Shown here: positions 17,840-26,456 of the stretch, piece by piece
Layout of the letters: every line of letters starts with the position of its first letter
How positions within the stretch are numbered: position 1 is the first letter of the stretch
Assembly: GCF_000744815.1 (NCBI RefSeq)
Contig: NZ_JQMQ01000005.1
Coordinates: forward strand, 4,855,801-4,919,800
From: Phaeacidiphilus oryzae TH49
GTDB taxonomy: Bacteria > Actinomycetota > Actinomycetes > Streptomycetales > Streptomycetaceae
Length of the DNA: 64,000 nt
Reading direction: 5' to 3'
The notes under the pieces: generated by a model
Told to the model about the DNA's origin: nothing
Databases searched by the model: none
The model's input: only the letters and a program-made list of their open reading frames with translations
Program-made: the position numbers and the translations under genes

Positions 17840-20800
17840 ATGACGCAGTCGAAGAAGCCGAAGGAACCCAAGGAACCGAGGGAGCCCGGCTGGATCCGGC
17901 GGCTCGCCGGGTACTGCTGGCGGTATCGCCGTAACCTGCTGCTCGCCTTCGGCGCCTCGGTGGTCGGGATGGCCGTCACGGCGCTCACCCCGCTCATCCC
18001 CCGGCTGATCATCGACGATGTCATCGTCACCCACTCCCGCCCGCTCGCCCCCTGGGCGACGGCCCTGGTCGGCGCGGCCGTGGTGGTCTTCGCGCTGACC
18101 TTCGTCCGCCGCTACTTCGGCGGCAAGCTGGCCCTGGACGTCCAGCACGACCTGCGGAGCGACCTCTTCACCTCGCTGACCCGGCTGGACGGCGCCCAGC
18201 AGGACCGGCTGGACACCGGTCAGGTGGTCGGCCGGGCGACCTCCGACCTCCAGATGATCATGGGCACGCTGTCCATGTTCCCGATCATGCTGGGCAACCT
18301 CCTCTCCTTTCTGCTGTCCATCGTCGTGATGCTGTTCCTGTCGCCGCTGCTGACGCTGATCGCGGTGGCGATGGCCCCCGCCCTGTGGTGGTTCGCGCAG
18401 CTCAGCCGGAAGAAGCTGTTCCCGGCCACCTGGGCCGCCCAGCAGGAGGCGGCCGCCGTCGCCGGGGTGGTGGACGGCGCGGTCACCGGCGTGCGGGTGG
18501 TCAAGGGCTTCGGTCAGGAGGAGCAGGAGCTGGGCCGGCTTGAGCAGGTCAGCCGCAGGCTCTTCGCCAACCGGCTGCGCAGCATCCGCCTCAGCGCCCG
18601 CTACGCCCCGGCCATGCAGGCCATCCCCGCCCTCGGCCAGGTCGCGGTGCTCGCCTTCGGCGGCTGGCTGGCCGTCCGCGGCGACGTCACCCTCGGCACC
18701 TTCGTCGCCTTCTCCACCTACGTCGCCCAGATGACCGGCCCGGTGCGGATGCTGACCACCCTGCTGACCGTCGGCCAGCAGGCGCGGGCCAGCGTCGAGC
18801 GGGTGGTGCAGCTGATCGACGAGCGCCCGGTGATCACCGAGCGCCCGGACGCCGCCGAGCTCGACCCGGCGGAGGTCGACCGCCGCGACGGCACCCCGGC
18901 GCTCTCCTTCGAGGGCGTCGGCTTCTCCTACGGGTCGGGCGAGGACGACAGGCCCGTGCTCGACGCCCTCGACCTCGCACTCGCGCCCGGCGAGACGGTC
19001 GCCCTGGTCGGGGCCTCCGGCTCCGGCAAGTCCACCGTCGGCATGCTGGTGCCCCGGTTCTACGACGTCACCGCGGGCGCGGTGCGGATCCACGGCCGGG
19101 ACGTCCGCGAGCTGACGCTGCGTTCGCTGCGCTCGGCGATCGGCATCGTGCCCGAGGACAGCTTCCTCTTCTCGGAGTCGGTCCGCGCCAACATCGCCTA
19201 CGGCCGCCCGGAGGCCACCGAGGCCGAGGTGGTGGCCGCGGCCAGGGCCGCGCAGGCGGACGGGTTCATCCGCGCGCTGCCGCAGGGCTACGACACGGTG
19301 GTGGGGGAGCAGGGGCTGACCCTCTCCGGCGGGCAGCGGCAGCGCGTCGCGCTGGCCCGCGCCATCCTCTCCGACCCGCACATCCTCCTCCTCGACGACG
19401 CCACCTCGGCGGTGGACGCCCAGGTCGAGGCGGAGATCCACGACGCCCTGCGGGAGGTGATGCGCGGTCGGACCACCCTCCTCATCGCCCACCGCCGCTC
19501 CACCCTCCAACTCGCCGACCGGATCGCCGTACTGGAGCACGGCCGGCTGGTCGACGTCGGCACCCACGAGGAGCTGGACGCCCGCTGCCCGCTCTACCGC
19601 TCCCTCCTCACCGACCCGGACGCGATGGCGGGCGACGTCCGTGCCGCCGATCCGGCCGCGGCCGAGCTGGCCGCGTCCACGCTGGCGGCCGGCGGCGGCG
19701 CCGACGCGGCGGACCGCGAGCTCGACCGGCTGGAAGAGCTGGAGGAGCTGGAGGGCTTCGAGGAACTCGGCGAACTGGCCGAACTGGACGCCGAGTTGGC
19801 CGAGGCGGCGGACGCGGCGGACGCGGCGGGGGAGGGGGACACCCCCGACCAGGTCACCCCCGAACTGTGGGACCGCTCGCGGTACGCGGACTCCGGCCCC
19901 GAGCACCGGGTCGCGAGCTCCGCCGCCGCCTCCGCCCGCGGCGGCGCGATGGCGGGGGCCCTCCACAGCCTGCCCGCCACCCCGGACCTGCTGGCCAAGG
20001 TGGACGCGCTGCCGCCGGCCACCGACACCCCTGACGTCCCCCTGGACGAGGCGGCCCGGCCCGACCAGGACTTCAGCCTCCGCCGGGTGCTCGCCCCCTT
20101 CCGGCGCCCGCTCTCGGCGGCGCTGGTGCTGGTCGCGCTGGACGCGCTGGCCTCCCTGGTGCTGCCGATCCTGGTGCGCAGCGGCGTCGACAACGGCGTC
20201 AGCCGGCACGCGGTCGGCGGGGTGCTGTCGGTCTCGCTGGTCGCGCTGGTCATCGTCCTCGCCGACTGGGGGGTCGAGGTCGCCGAGACCCAGCTGTCCG
20301 GGCGCACCGGCGAGCGGATCCTCTACGGCCTCCGGGTCAAGATCTTCGCCCACCTCCAGCGGCTCGGACTCGACTTCTACGAGCGCGAGATGGCCGGCCG
20401 GATCATGACCCGGATGACCACCGACGTGGACGCCCTCACCTCGTTCCTGCAGACCGGCGTGGTCACGGCGGTGGTCTCGCTGCTGACCTTCTTCGGGATC
20501 TTCGTCGCCCTGCTGGTGATCGACGCCCAGATGGCGCTCTACGTCTTCGCGGTGCTGCCGCTGCTGATCGTCGCCACCCTGGTGTTCCGCCGGAAGTCCT
20601 CGCAGGCCTACCGGCTGGCCCGGGAGAAGGTCTCGGTGGTCAACGCCGACCTCCAGGAGAACGTCGCCGGGATGCGGATCGTCCAGGCCTTCCTCCGCGA
20701 GGACGGCAACACCGCCCGGTTCGCCGCCCGCAGCGACGACTACCGGCGCACCCGCACCCGCGCCCAGCGGTACATCGCCATCTACTTCCCGTTCGTGCAG

Positions 20801-21829
20801 TTCCTGTCCAGCGTGGCGGCGGCCCTGGTGCTGATCGAGGGCGCGCACCGGGTGAACGCCGGGACGCTGAGCGCCGGCGCGCTGGTCGCCTACCTGCTGT
20901 ACATCGACCTGTTCTTCTCTCCGGTGCAGCAGCTCTCCCAGGTCTTCGACGGCTACCAGCAGGCGGCCGTCGGCCTCTCCCGAATAGGCGAGCTGCTGCG
21001 CACCCCGACCAGCACCCCGCGTCCGGCCGACCCCAGGCCGGTGGGCCGGCTGCGCGGCGAGATCCACTTCGACGGTGTGCACTTCGCCTACTCGGGCTCG
21101 GCGTCCACGAAGGGCGAGGCGCTGCGCGGCATCGAGCTGCGGATACCCGCCGGGCAGACGGTGGCGCTGGTCGGCGAGACCGGCGCCGGGAAGTCCACCC
21201 TGGTCAAGCTGGTCGCCCGGTTCTACGACGCGACCGGCGGCGCGGTCCGGGTGGACGGCACGGACGTCCGCGAGTTCGACCTGACCGAGTACCGGCACCG
21301 GCTGGGCGTCGTCCCGCAGGAGACCTATCTGTTCGCCGGGACCATCCGGGACGCCATCGCCTACGGCCGGCCGGAGGCCTCCGATGCCGAGGTCGAGGCG
21401 GCGGCGCGGGCGGTCGGCGCCCACGAGATGATCGCCCACCTCTCCGGCGGCTACCTCCACCCGGTGAGCGAGCGCGGCCGCAACCTCTCCGCCGGGCAGC
21501 GGCAGCTGATCGCCCTGGCCCGGGCCCAGCTGGTGGATCCGGACATCCTGCTGCTGGACGAGGCCACCGCGGCGCTGGACCTGGCCACCGAGGCGGCCGT
21601 CAACCGGGCCGCCGACCGGCTGGCCCGCAAGCGCGGCGGCGGGCGCAGGACCACCCTGGTGATCGCCCACCGGCTGTCCACCGCGGCCCGCGCCGACCGG
21701 GTGGTGGTGATGGACCACGGCCGGGTGGTGGAGAGCGGGACGCACGACGGCCTGCTGGCCGAAAACGGCGCGTACGCCCGGTTGTGGCGGGCGTTCACCG
21801 GGGAGGCCGAGACCACATCGGCGGGCTGA
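17840..21829 (+). CDS. Fused ABC exporter, two membrane/ATPase halves in one chain
   Basis: 1329 residues containing two complete exporter halves. Half 1 has six spans, Walker A GASGSGKST near 391 and signature LSGGQ at 495-499. Half 2 has six spans, Walker A GETGAGKST and signature LSAGQ at 1216-1220. The site formed by NBD1 Walker B (Asp520 where the catalytic Glu should be) and the NBD2 LSAGQ signature is degenerate; the other site (Glu1241 with LSGGQ) is intact, as in heterodimeric exporters. A Glu/Leu/Ala-rich acidic linker of about 150 residues joins the halves. GGGAG lies nine bases before ATG 17840. Lipid, peptide or drug export is likely; substrate unknown. Confidence 0.92.
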   Translation: MTQSKKPKEPKEPREPGWIRRLAGYCWRYRRNLLLAFGASVVGMAVTALTPLIPRLIIDDVIVTHSRPLAPWATALVGAAVVVFALTFVRRYFGGKLALDVQHDLRSDLFTSLTRLDGAQQDRLDTGQVVGRATSDLQMIMGTLSMFPIMLGNLLSFLLSIVVMLFLSPLLTLIAVAMAPALWWFAQLSRKKLFPATWAAQQEAAAVAGVVDGAVTGVRVVKGFGQEEQELGRLEQVSRRLFANRLRSIRLSARYAPAMQAIPALGQVAVLAFGGWLAVRGDVTLGTFVAFSTYVAQMTGPVRMLTTLLTVGQQARASVERVVQLIDERPVITERPDAAELDPAEVDRRDGTPALSFEGVGFSYGSGEDDRPVLDALDLALAPGETVALVGASGSGKSTVGMLVPRFYDVTAGAVRIHGRDVRELTLRSLRSAIGIVPEDSFLFSESVRANIAYGRPEATEAEVVAAARAAQADGFIRALPQGYDTVVGEQGLTLSGGQRQRVALARAILSDPHILLLDDATSAVDAQVEAEIHDALREVMRGRTTLLIAHRRSTLQLADRIAVLEHGRLVDVGTHEELDARCPLYRSLLTDPDAMAGDVRAADPAAAELAASTLAAGGGADAADRELDRLEELEELEGFEELGELAELDAELAEAADAADAAGEGDTPDQVTPELWDRSRYADSGPEHRVASSAAASARGGAMAGALHSLPATPDLLAKVDALPPATDTPDVPLDEAARPDQDFSLRRVLAPFRRPLSAALVLVALDALASLVLPILVRSGVDNGVSRHAVGGVLSVSLVALVIVLADWGVEVAETQLSGRTGERILYGLRVKIFAHLQRLGLDFYEREMAGRIMTRMTTDVDALTSFLQTGVVTAVVSLLTFFGIFVALLVIDAQMALYVFAVLPLLIVATLVFRRKSSQAYRLAREKVSVVNADLQENVAGMRIVQAFLREDGNTARFAARSDDYRRTRTRAQRYIAIYFPFVQFLSSVAAALVLIEGAHRVNAGTLSAGALVAYLLYIDLFFSPVQQLSQVFDGYQQAAVGLSRIGELLRTPTSTPRPADPRPVGRLRGEIHFDGVHFAYSGSASTKGEALRGIELRIPAGQTVALVGETGAGKSTLVKLVARFYDATGGAVRVDGTDVREFDLTEYRHRLGVVPQETYLFAGTIRDAIAYGRPEASDAEVEAAARAVGAHEMIAHLSGGYLHPVSERGRNLSAGQRQLIALARAQLVDPDILLLDEATAALDLATEAAVNRAADRLARKRGGGRRTTLVIAHRLSTAARADRVVVMDHGRVVESGTHDGLLAENGAYARLWRAFTGEAETTSAG

Positions 21830-21862
21830 CGCCTCGTCAAGCCGTCGGGTCACAGGGCCGTT

Positions 21863-21872
21863 TGGCCGGTTC
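21863..21872 (+). promoter_or_regulatory. Match to AdpA-binding consensus upstream of ramR
   Basis: TGGCCGGTTC matches the AdpA consensus TGGCSNGWWY at every position and lies about 120 bases before the ramR start. AdpA is the central developmental activator of Streptomyces and, from memory, controls amfR in S. griseus. The motif is short, so a chance match is possible. Confidence 0.4.
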
Positions 21873-21992
21873 CGTTGTCCTGTCCGCGTCGTAGAGCGGG
21901 GTACGTATAGAAAGGGACAGGGGGGTTCGGGCGCGGAGCGCTCGCCCGCGGGGACGCATGGGGAGGCGTCGGGGGCCGAGGGAGAAACGGCA

Positions 21993-22583
21993 GTGATCAG
22001 GGTGTTACTCGTGTTGGACGAGTGTCTGACCAGGTCGGCCTTAGCGATGGTGCTGGGTCAGGACAGCGAGCTCACCGTCCGGGGGGTCTCGGGGAAGGAG
22101 GCGCGGGAGCGGGCCCGCTCGCTCAGACCCGAGGTCTGCGTGGTGGACGCGGAGTGCGTGCCGCCGCGCGACCTGGCCGCACTGGGGGACACCGCCGGCG
22201 CGTTGCTGGCGCTGGTGCCGGCGGGTCGGCCTGGCCTGCTGGCACAGGCCGCGCAGGCGCACGCGCAGGGCTACGCCGACAAGGACACCACCCCCGAGCG
22301 GCTGCTGGAGGGGATCAGAAAGGTCGCGGACGGCGAGTCCTACGTCGACGGGGCCCTCGCGCCCAGCTTTCTCCGCGCGGCGACCACCCGGATGCCGCTG
22401 ACCCCGAGGGAGCTGAGCGTGCTGGAACTGGCCGCCCAGGGGGCCACCGCCGCCGAGATCGCCCAGGTGCTGCATCTGGCGCTGGGCACCGTGCGCAACT
22501 ACCTCTCGGCCGCGGCCCGCAAGATCGGCGCGCGGAACCGGGTGGACGCGGTACGCCTCTGCCACCAGCAGGGCTGGCTGTGA
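21993..22583 (+). CDS. ramR: RamR/AmfR-like response regulator (NarL/LuxR type)
   Basis: 196 residues. The receiver-like N-terminal domain has the acidic pair Asp9-Glu10, putative phospho-acceptor Asp52 and Lys97. The C-terminal LuxR helix-turn-helix (about 135-190) reads LTPRELSVLELAAQGATAAEIAQVLHLALGTVRNYLSAAARKIG. RamR/AmfR activates the adjacent lanthipeptide operon during aerial growth. GTG 21993 follows GGGAG at eight bases. Codons 5 and 17 are both TTA, so translation should depend on the developmental bldA tRNA. The stop is 33 bases from the convergent ramB stop. No sensor kinase gene is nearby, as for RamR. Confidence 0.88.
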   Translation: MIRVLLVLDECLTRSALAMVLGQDSELTVRGVSGKEARERARSLRPEVCVVDAECVPPRDLAALGDTAGALLALVPAGRPGLLAQAAQAHAQGYADKDTTPERLLEGIRKVADGESYVDGALAPSFLRAATTRMPLTPRELSVLELAAQGATAAEIAQVLHLALGTVRNYLSAAARKIGARNRVDAVRLCHQQGWL

Positions 22584-22616
22584 GACGGGCGCCCCTTCGG
22601 ACGGAGCAGCGGACGG

Positions 22617-24401
22617 TCAGGCGTCCTCCTCCCCGACCCTCCAGTGGCCGACCAGGTCGCGGTAGAGGGGTGAGCGGGCGAGGAGCTCGTCGTGGGTGCC
22701 GAGGAGCGGCTCTCCGCCGTCCATCAGCAGCACGCGGTCCGCGCGGAGAGCCGAGCTGAGGCGGTGGGCGATGACGATCAGCGCCGCCGGCGGGTCCGCG
22801 GCGGCGCTCTTCGCCCGTGTGGCGAAGGCGCGTTCGGCACGTGCCTCGGCGGCCGGGTCGAGCCCGCTGGTGGCCTCGTCCAGTACGGCCAGCGGGGCGG
22901 GGGAGAGCCAGGCGCGGGCGAGGGCGACGGACTGTCGCTCCCCGAGCGACAGCCGGGCCCCGGCCGGTTCGAAGCCGGCGTCCAGCCCGCCGAGCCGCCG
23001 CGCGACCGGCGCGAGCCCGAAGAGTTCGACGGCGGCCGCCAGTTCCGCCTCCTCGGTGGCCGGATCCGGCCCCCCGGGGCGGAGGTAGCGCAGATTCTCC
23101 CGGAGGGTCCCGGTGAAGACGTAGGCCTCCTGGGGGATCAGCACCCGGGGGCCGGCCCGCCGGACCTCGCCCTCGTCGGCCTGCCGCAGCCCGCTGATCA
23201 GCGACGCCAGCGTCGACTTGCCGATCCCGCTGGGGCCGACCACCGCCAGATGGCCTCCGGCGGGGACCACCAGGTCGACCCCGCGCAGCACCGGCTCCGC
23301 CCCGCCTCCGTAGCCGAACCCCACCCCCCGCAGCTCGACCGCCGCGGAGCCGCCGGGAACGGCCCGGCCGTCCGGCTCCGGGGCCGCCGGCGCCACTGGG
23401 TCGAGGAGGCGGCGGAGGACGACGGTGAGGCGGGTGGCGGTGGTGCCCAGCCCGTGGGTGAGGGCCTGCTGGGCGGGGAGGAGGGACTGGGTGAGGTAGG
23501 TGAGGGCGCCGGCCAGGTCGCCGACGGTCACCCCGCGGCCCAGCAGCCATGGAGCGGAGACCAGGAGGAGGATGATCGGCAGGCGCCCGCCGATCCCCAG
23601 GGCGAGGGCGCGGGCCGCACTCCAGCGCGCCAGCGCACGGGAGGCGCGTGCCTCGGCGTCCACCGCGGGCAGCACGCGGGTGCAGGCGGCCTCCTCCGCG
23701 CCGGAGGCCGCGACGTCCCGCAGCCCCTCGGCCACCTCGCCCGCGCGGGCCGCGATCCGCTCGTCGGCGAGGAGGAACTCCCGCTGCCTGGCCGCCATCG
23801 GCCGCAGCGTCGCCGCGAACAGCGCCAGTCCGGCCAGCACCGGCGGCAGGACGAGGAGCAGCAGCACCGGCGCGAGCGTGGCCAGTCCCGCGAGGGCGCC
23901 GGCCGCCGTGAAGGCGAACGAGCGGGCGACGGTGACCAGCCCGGCGAAGCCGTCCCTGGCCAGCTCGACCTGGTGGGTCAGCCGGGAGACGGCCGCCGTG
24001 TCCGAGGTGGCCACCGAACGGCCGGTGGCGGCGACGGCGGAACGCAGCGCGCCCGCCACCACCCGGCGCACCAGCGCGTCGCGCAGCGGCTCGGTGAGGC
24101 CGGCCAGCCCGAGGTAGCTGCTCGCGGTGCCGCCCGCGCCGATGACGGCGGCCGCGGCGGCGATCCCCAGCCAGCCGATCCCGGTCACCGGGCGGCCGAC
24201 CAGGAAGCCCTGGTCCAGCGCGGCGGCGACGGCGTAGCCGAAGACGAAGGTCTGTCCGCTCTCCAGCAGCGAGGAGAGCAGCAGGGCGCCCAGGGTGCCG
24301 GGCCGCCGACGGAGGAAGGCGGCGCCGCGCCGGAGGAGCGGCGGCCCGGTGTCCGGCGGCCCGGTGTCCGGCGGCCCGGCGTCCTCCGCCCGCGCCCTCA
24401 T
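22617..24401 (-). CDS. ramB: Lanthipeptide ABC exporter subunit RamB-like
   Basis: 594 residues: six membrane spans, then an ATPase domain with Walker A GPSGIGKST, a non-canonical signature LSLGERQ and canonical Walker B LAVLDEATSGLD with catalytic Glu. The N-terminus repeats PPDTGPPDTGPP, from a 15-base tandem repeat near 24345-24380. ATG 24401 overlaps the ramA stop (ATGA), indicating coupled translation. With RamA it should form a heterodimeric exporter for the processed peptide, with one intact ATP site made of RamB Walker B and the RamA signature. Confidence 0.88.
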   Translation of the reverse strand: MRARAEDAGPPDTGPPDTGPPLLRRGAAFLRRRPGTLGALLLSSLLESGQTFVFGYAVAAALDQGFLVGRPVTGIGWLGIAAAAAVIGAGGTASSYLGLAGLTEPLRDALVRRVVAGALRSAVAATGRSVATSDTAAVSRLTHQVELARDGFAGLVTVARSFAFTAAGALAGLATLAPVLLLLVLPPVLAGLALFAATLRPMAARQREFLLADERIAARAGEVAEGLRDVAASGAEEAACTRVLPAVDAEARASRALARWSAARALALGIGGRLPIILLLVSAPWLLGRGVTVGDLAGALTYLTQSLLPAQQALTHGLGTTATRLTVVLRRLLDPVAPAAPEPDGRAVPGGSAAVELRGVGFGYGGGAEPVLRGVDLVVPAGGHLAVVGPSGIGKSTLASLISGLRQADEGEVRRAGPRVLIPQEAYVFTGTLRENLRYLRPGGPDPATEEAELAAAVELFGLAPVARRLGGLDAGFEPAGARLSLGERQSVALARAWLSPAPLAVLDEATSGLDPAAEARAERAFATRAKSAAADPPAALIVIAHRLSSALRADRVLLMDGGEPLLGTHDELLARSPLYRDLVGHWRVGEEDA

Positions 24402-26224
24402 GAGGCCTGCGGCGGCCGGAACAGCGACCGGTAGTCGGGGTCCTGCCAGAGTGCCCGATGCGGGCCGACCGCGCGGATCCCGCCGCCCGCCTCCCGGCCG
24501 GCCAGCCAGACCACCTGGTCGGCCCGGGCCGCCGTGGCCGCGCGGTGGGCGACGACCAGCCGGGTCGGGGTCGGCAGCCGCTCCCGCAGCGCGCGGGTGA
24601 CCTCCAGCTCGGTGGCGGTGTCCAGGCTGGATGTGGCGTCGTCCAGGATCAGCAGCCGGCCCCGCCTGGCCTGCGCGAACGCCCGGGCCAGGCCGAGCCG
24701 TTGGGCCTCGCCGCCGGAGAGCGGGGCCTCCGCGCACGGGGTGCGGTAGCCGCGGGGGAGCCGGCTGACGAACGCGTCGGCGCTGGCCGCCCGGGCAGCC
24801 TCCCGGACGGCCTCGGGAACTCCTTCGGGCACATCCTCGGGAACGGCCTCGGCGGCGGCCGGCCCCCGCAGGCCCAGCGCGATGGTGTCCGCGAGGGTCT
24901 CCCCCAGCAGCGCCGGCCGGGCGAACGCGTAGCCGACCGCCGTCCGCAGCTCCTCCCGGCGCAGCGCGGTCAGCGGCACACCGTCGAGGAGCACCTCGCC
25001 GGACTCCGGTTCGGCGAGCCGCCCGGCCAGCGCGGCCAGCAGCGACTTCCCGGAGCCGGACGGGCCGACCACGGCGGTGGTGGCGCCGGCCGGGAAGTCG
25101 AGGTCCACGTCCTTGAGGAGGCCGTCGCCTGCCGAGACCCCGCGAAAGGTCAACTCGCCCTTGCCGTCCGGCAGTCCCTCCGTTCCCCAGGCGGTCGCCG
25201 GCACCTCCGTCACCCCGGGGCGGCCCGGCGCCCCCGCCAGCCGGGCGGCCGCCGCCCGCCCCCGGGCCAGCACGGACGCCGAGCCGCTGAGCGAGCCGAT
25301 CCCGGCCGCCAGGGTGGCGTAGCGGGCGGCCGCCAGCAGCTCGCCGACGCTCAGCCGCCCGGCCGAGAGCAGCAGGCCCCCGCAGGCGAGGACGAGGACC
25401 TGCAGGACCGGTACGACGGCAGCGGCCTGCCCGGCGGCCCTGCCCTGCACGGCCCACATCCGGTGGCCGTGGACGCCGAGTTCGGGCAGCGGGCCGAGGA
25501 TCCGGGAGCGCTCGCGGTCCTCCGTCCCGGCGGCGGCGATGGTACGGGCGCCCGCCAGCGCCTCCACCAGCCGGGCGGCGATGGAGCCCTGGGCGCGGAG
25601 GTAGTCGCCGACGCAGGCGGTGGTGGCCCGGGTGAAGGAGCGGAGGAGCAGTACCAGCGCCGGCACCCCGGCGAGGAAGGCCAGCAGCAGCCACGGCGAG
25701 AGCAGTCCGAGCGCGACCAGTCCGCCGAGCGGCAGGGCGAGGGCGGCCAGGGCGCCGGCCAGGCCGGTGGCCGCGCCGGCCGTGTCGGCGGTGGCGGCGG
25801 TGAACCTCCCGACCAGGTCACCGGGGCCGATCCGGTCGGTCAACCGCGGTCCGCAGAAGGCGATGTGACGGAAGATCAGGCGGCGCAGCCGGGCGGTGTT
25901 GCGGGCGTCCGTCGCGCCCGAGAGATAGCCGGAGCCGGCCTCTGCGGCGATCGAGGCGGCGGTCAGCGCGGCACAGGCCAGGAGCCAGAGCCGGGCGCTC
26001 CCGCCGGCCGCGCCGCCCGCGCCCTCGGCGCCGCCCGCGTGCGCCCGGACCACCAGGTCCAGCGCCTTGCCCAGCGCGGCGGGCAGCGCCAGCGCGCTTC
26101 CGGTGGAGACCATGCCCAGCAGGGCGAGGGCGGCCAGCCGGATCCGGCTCGCCCGCACCACCGACAGCAGCAGCCGGCCGGCGGGGGAGCCGCGCGGGCC
26201 GCGCCCGGCACGCGAGCCGGGCAC
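24398..26224 (-). CDS. ramA: Lanthipeptide ABC exporter subunit RamA-like
   Basis: About 608 residues: six membrane spans then an ATPase domain with Walker A GPSGSGKS, signature LSGGEAQ and Walker B LLILDDATSSLD. Asp replaces the catalytic Glu, so this subunit supplies the degenerate half of the heterodimer. The frame is open from 26281, but that would start inside the 16-bp hairpin and overlap the ramS stop region. GTG 26224, just beyond the hairpin, is the preferred start, yet it lacks a good ribosome-binding site and later GTG codons are possible. Third gene of the ramC-S-A-B operon. Confidence 0.85.
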   Translation of the reverse strand: MPGSRAGRGPRGSPAGRLLLSVVRASRIRLAALALLGMVSTGSALALPAALGKALDLVVRAHAGGAEGAGGAAGGSARLWLLACAALTAASIAAEAGSGYLSGATDARNTARLRRLIFRHIAFCGPRLTDRIGPGDLVGRFTAATADTAGAATGLAGALAALALPLGGLVALGLLSPWLLLAFLAGVPALVLLLRSFTRATTACVGDYLRAQGSIAARLVEALAGARTIAAAGTEDRERSRILGPLPELGVHGHRMWAVQGRAAGQAAAVVPVLQVLVLACGGLLLSAGRLSVGELLAAARYATLAAGIGSLSGSASVLARGRAAAARLAGAPGRPGVTEVPATAWGTEGLPDGKGELTFRGVSAGDGLLKDVDLDFPAGATTAVVGPSGSGKSLLAALAGRLAEPESGEVLLDGVPLTALRREELRTAVGYAFARPALLGETLADTIALGLRGPAAAEAVPEDVPEGVPEAVREAARAASADAFVSRLPRGYRTPCAEAPLSGGEAQRLGLARAFAQARRGRLLILDDATSSLDTATELEVTRALRERLPTPTRLVVAHRAATAARADQVVWLAGREAGGGIRAVGPHRALWQDPDYRSLFRPPQAS

Positions 26225-26257
26225 GGCCCGAGGCGGGTTGACCGCCTCGGGCCGTGC
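26221..26257 (-). terminator. Perfect 16-bp hairpin between ramS and ramA (attenuator)
   Basis: GCACGGCCCGAGGCGG (26221-26236) and its exact complement (26242-26257) flank a five-base loop, 15 bases after the ramS stop. A second 7-bp stem (26203-26209 / 26216-26222) follows immediately. The position suggests partial termination or 3'-end protection, so that precursor and synthetase exceed transporter mRNA. Confidence 0.7.
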
Positions 26258-26271
26258 CGTTTCGGGGTGGA

Positions 26272-26400
26272 TCACAGGCACAGGAGGACGCTCGCGAAGC
26301 TGTCGCAGAGCGTCAGGCTCACCGAGCTGCCGCCGCCGTGCCCGTCGCCGCCACCCTCGGGGGCCGGCGGTTCCATTGCCTGGAGGTCGAGGAGTGCCAT
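26272..26400 (-). CDS. ramS: Class III lanthipeptide precursor (SapB/AmfS-like)
   Basis: 42 residues. The leader starts MALLDLQAM, the conserved LLDLQ helix recognised by class III synthetases, then a Pro/Glu/Gly-rich spacer. The core (about residues 22-42) has two labionin-type motifs SxxSxxxC: Ser25-Ser28-Cys32 and Ser34-Ser37-Cys41, separated by Asp33 and ending in Leu42. This is the layout of SapB and AmfS, surface-active peptides that let aerial hyphae leave the medium. The core differs from both in its Gly-rich N-terminus and the residues inside the rings. AGAGG lies nine bases before ATG 26400; ramC ends 56 bases upstream. Confidence 0.93.
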   Translation of the reverse strand: MALLDLQAMEPPAPEGGGDGHGGGSSVSLTLCDSFASVLLCL

Positions 26401-26456
26401 GATGCGGAACCTCTCTTCTATGGGGTTGACCGGAACGGTCGGACGGGACCGTCCGG

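Noticed and set aside
17522-21853. 1443-codon open frame on the minus strand
   Set aside because: Exact antisense of the fused ABC exporter. Its sequence is His/Gly/Arg/Asp-rich without domains, a known by-product of GC bias at third positions.
24345-24380. Short tandem repeats suggestive of a CRISPR or minisatellite
   Set aside because: They are in-frame 15-base repeats coding PPDTG in RamB, with no spacers.
26225-26281. Upstream extension of ramA to GTG 26281
   Set aside because: It would encode the 16-bp hairpin and overlap the end of ramS; no ribosome-binding site precedes it.
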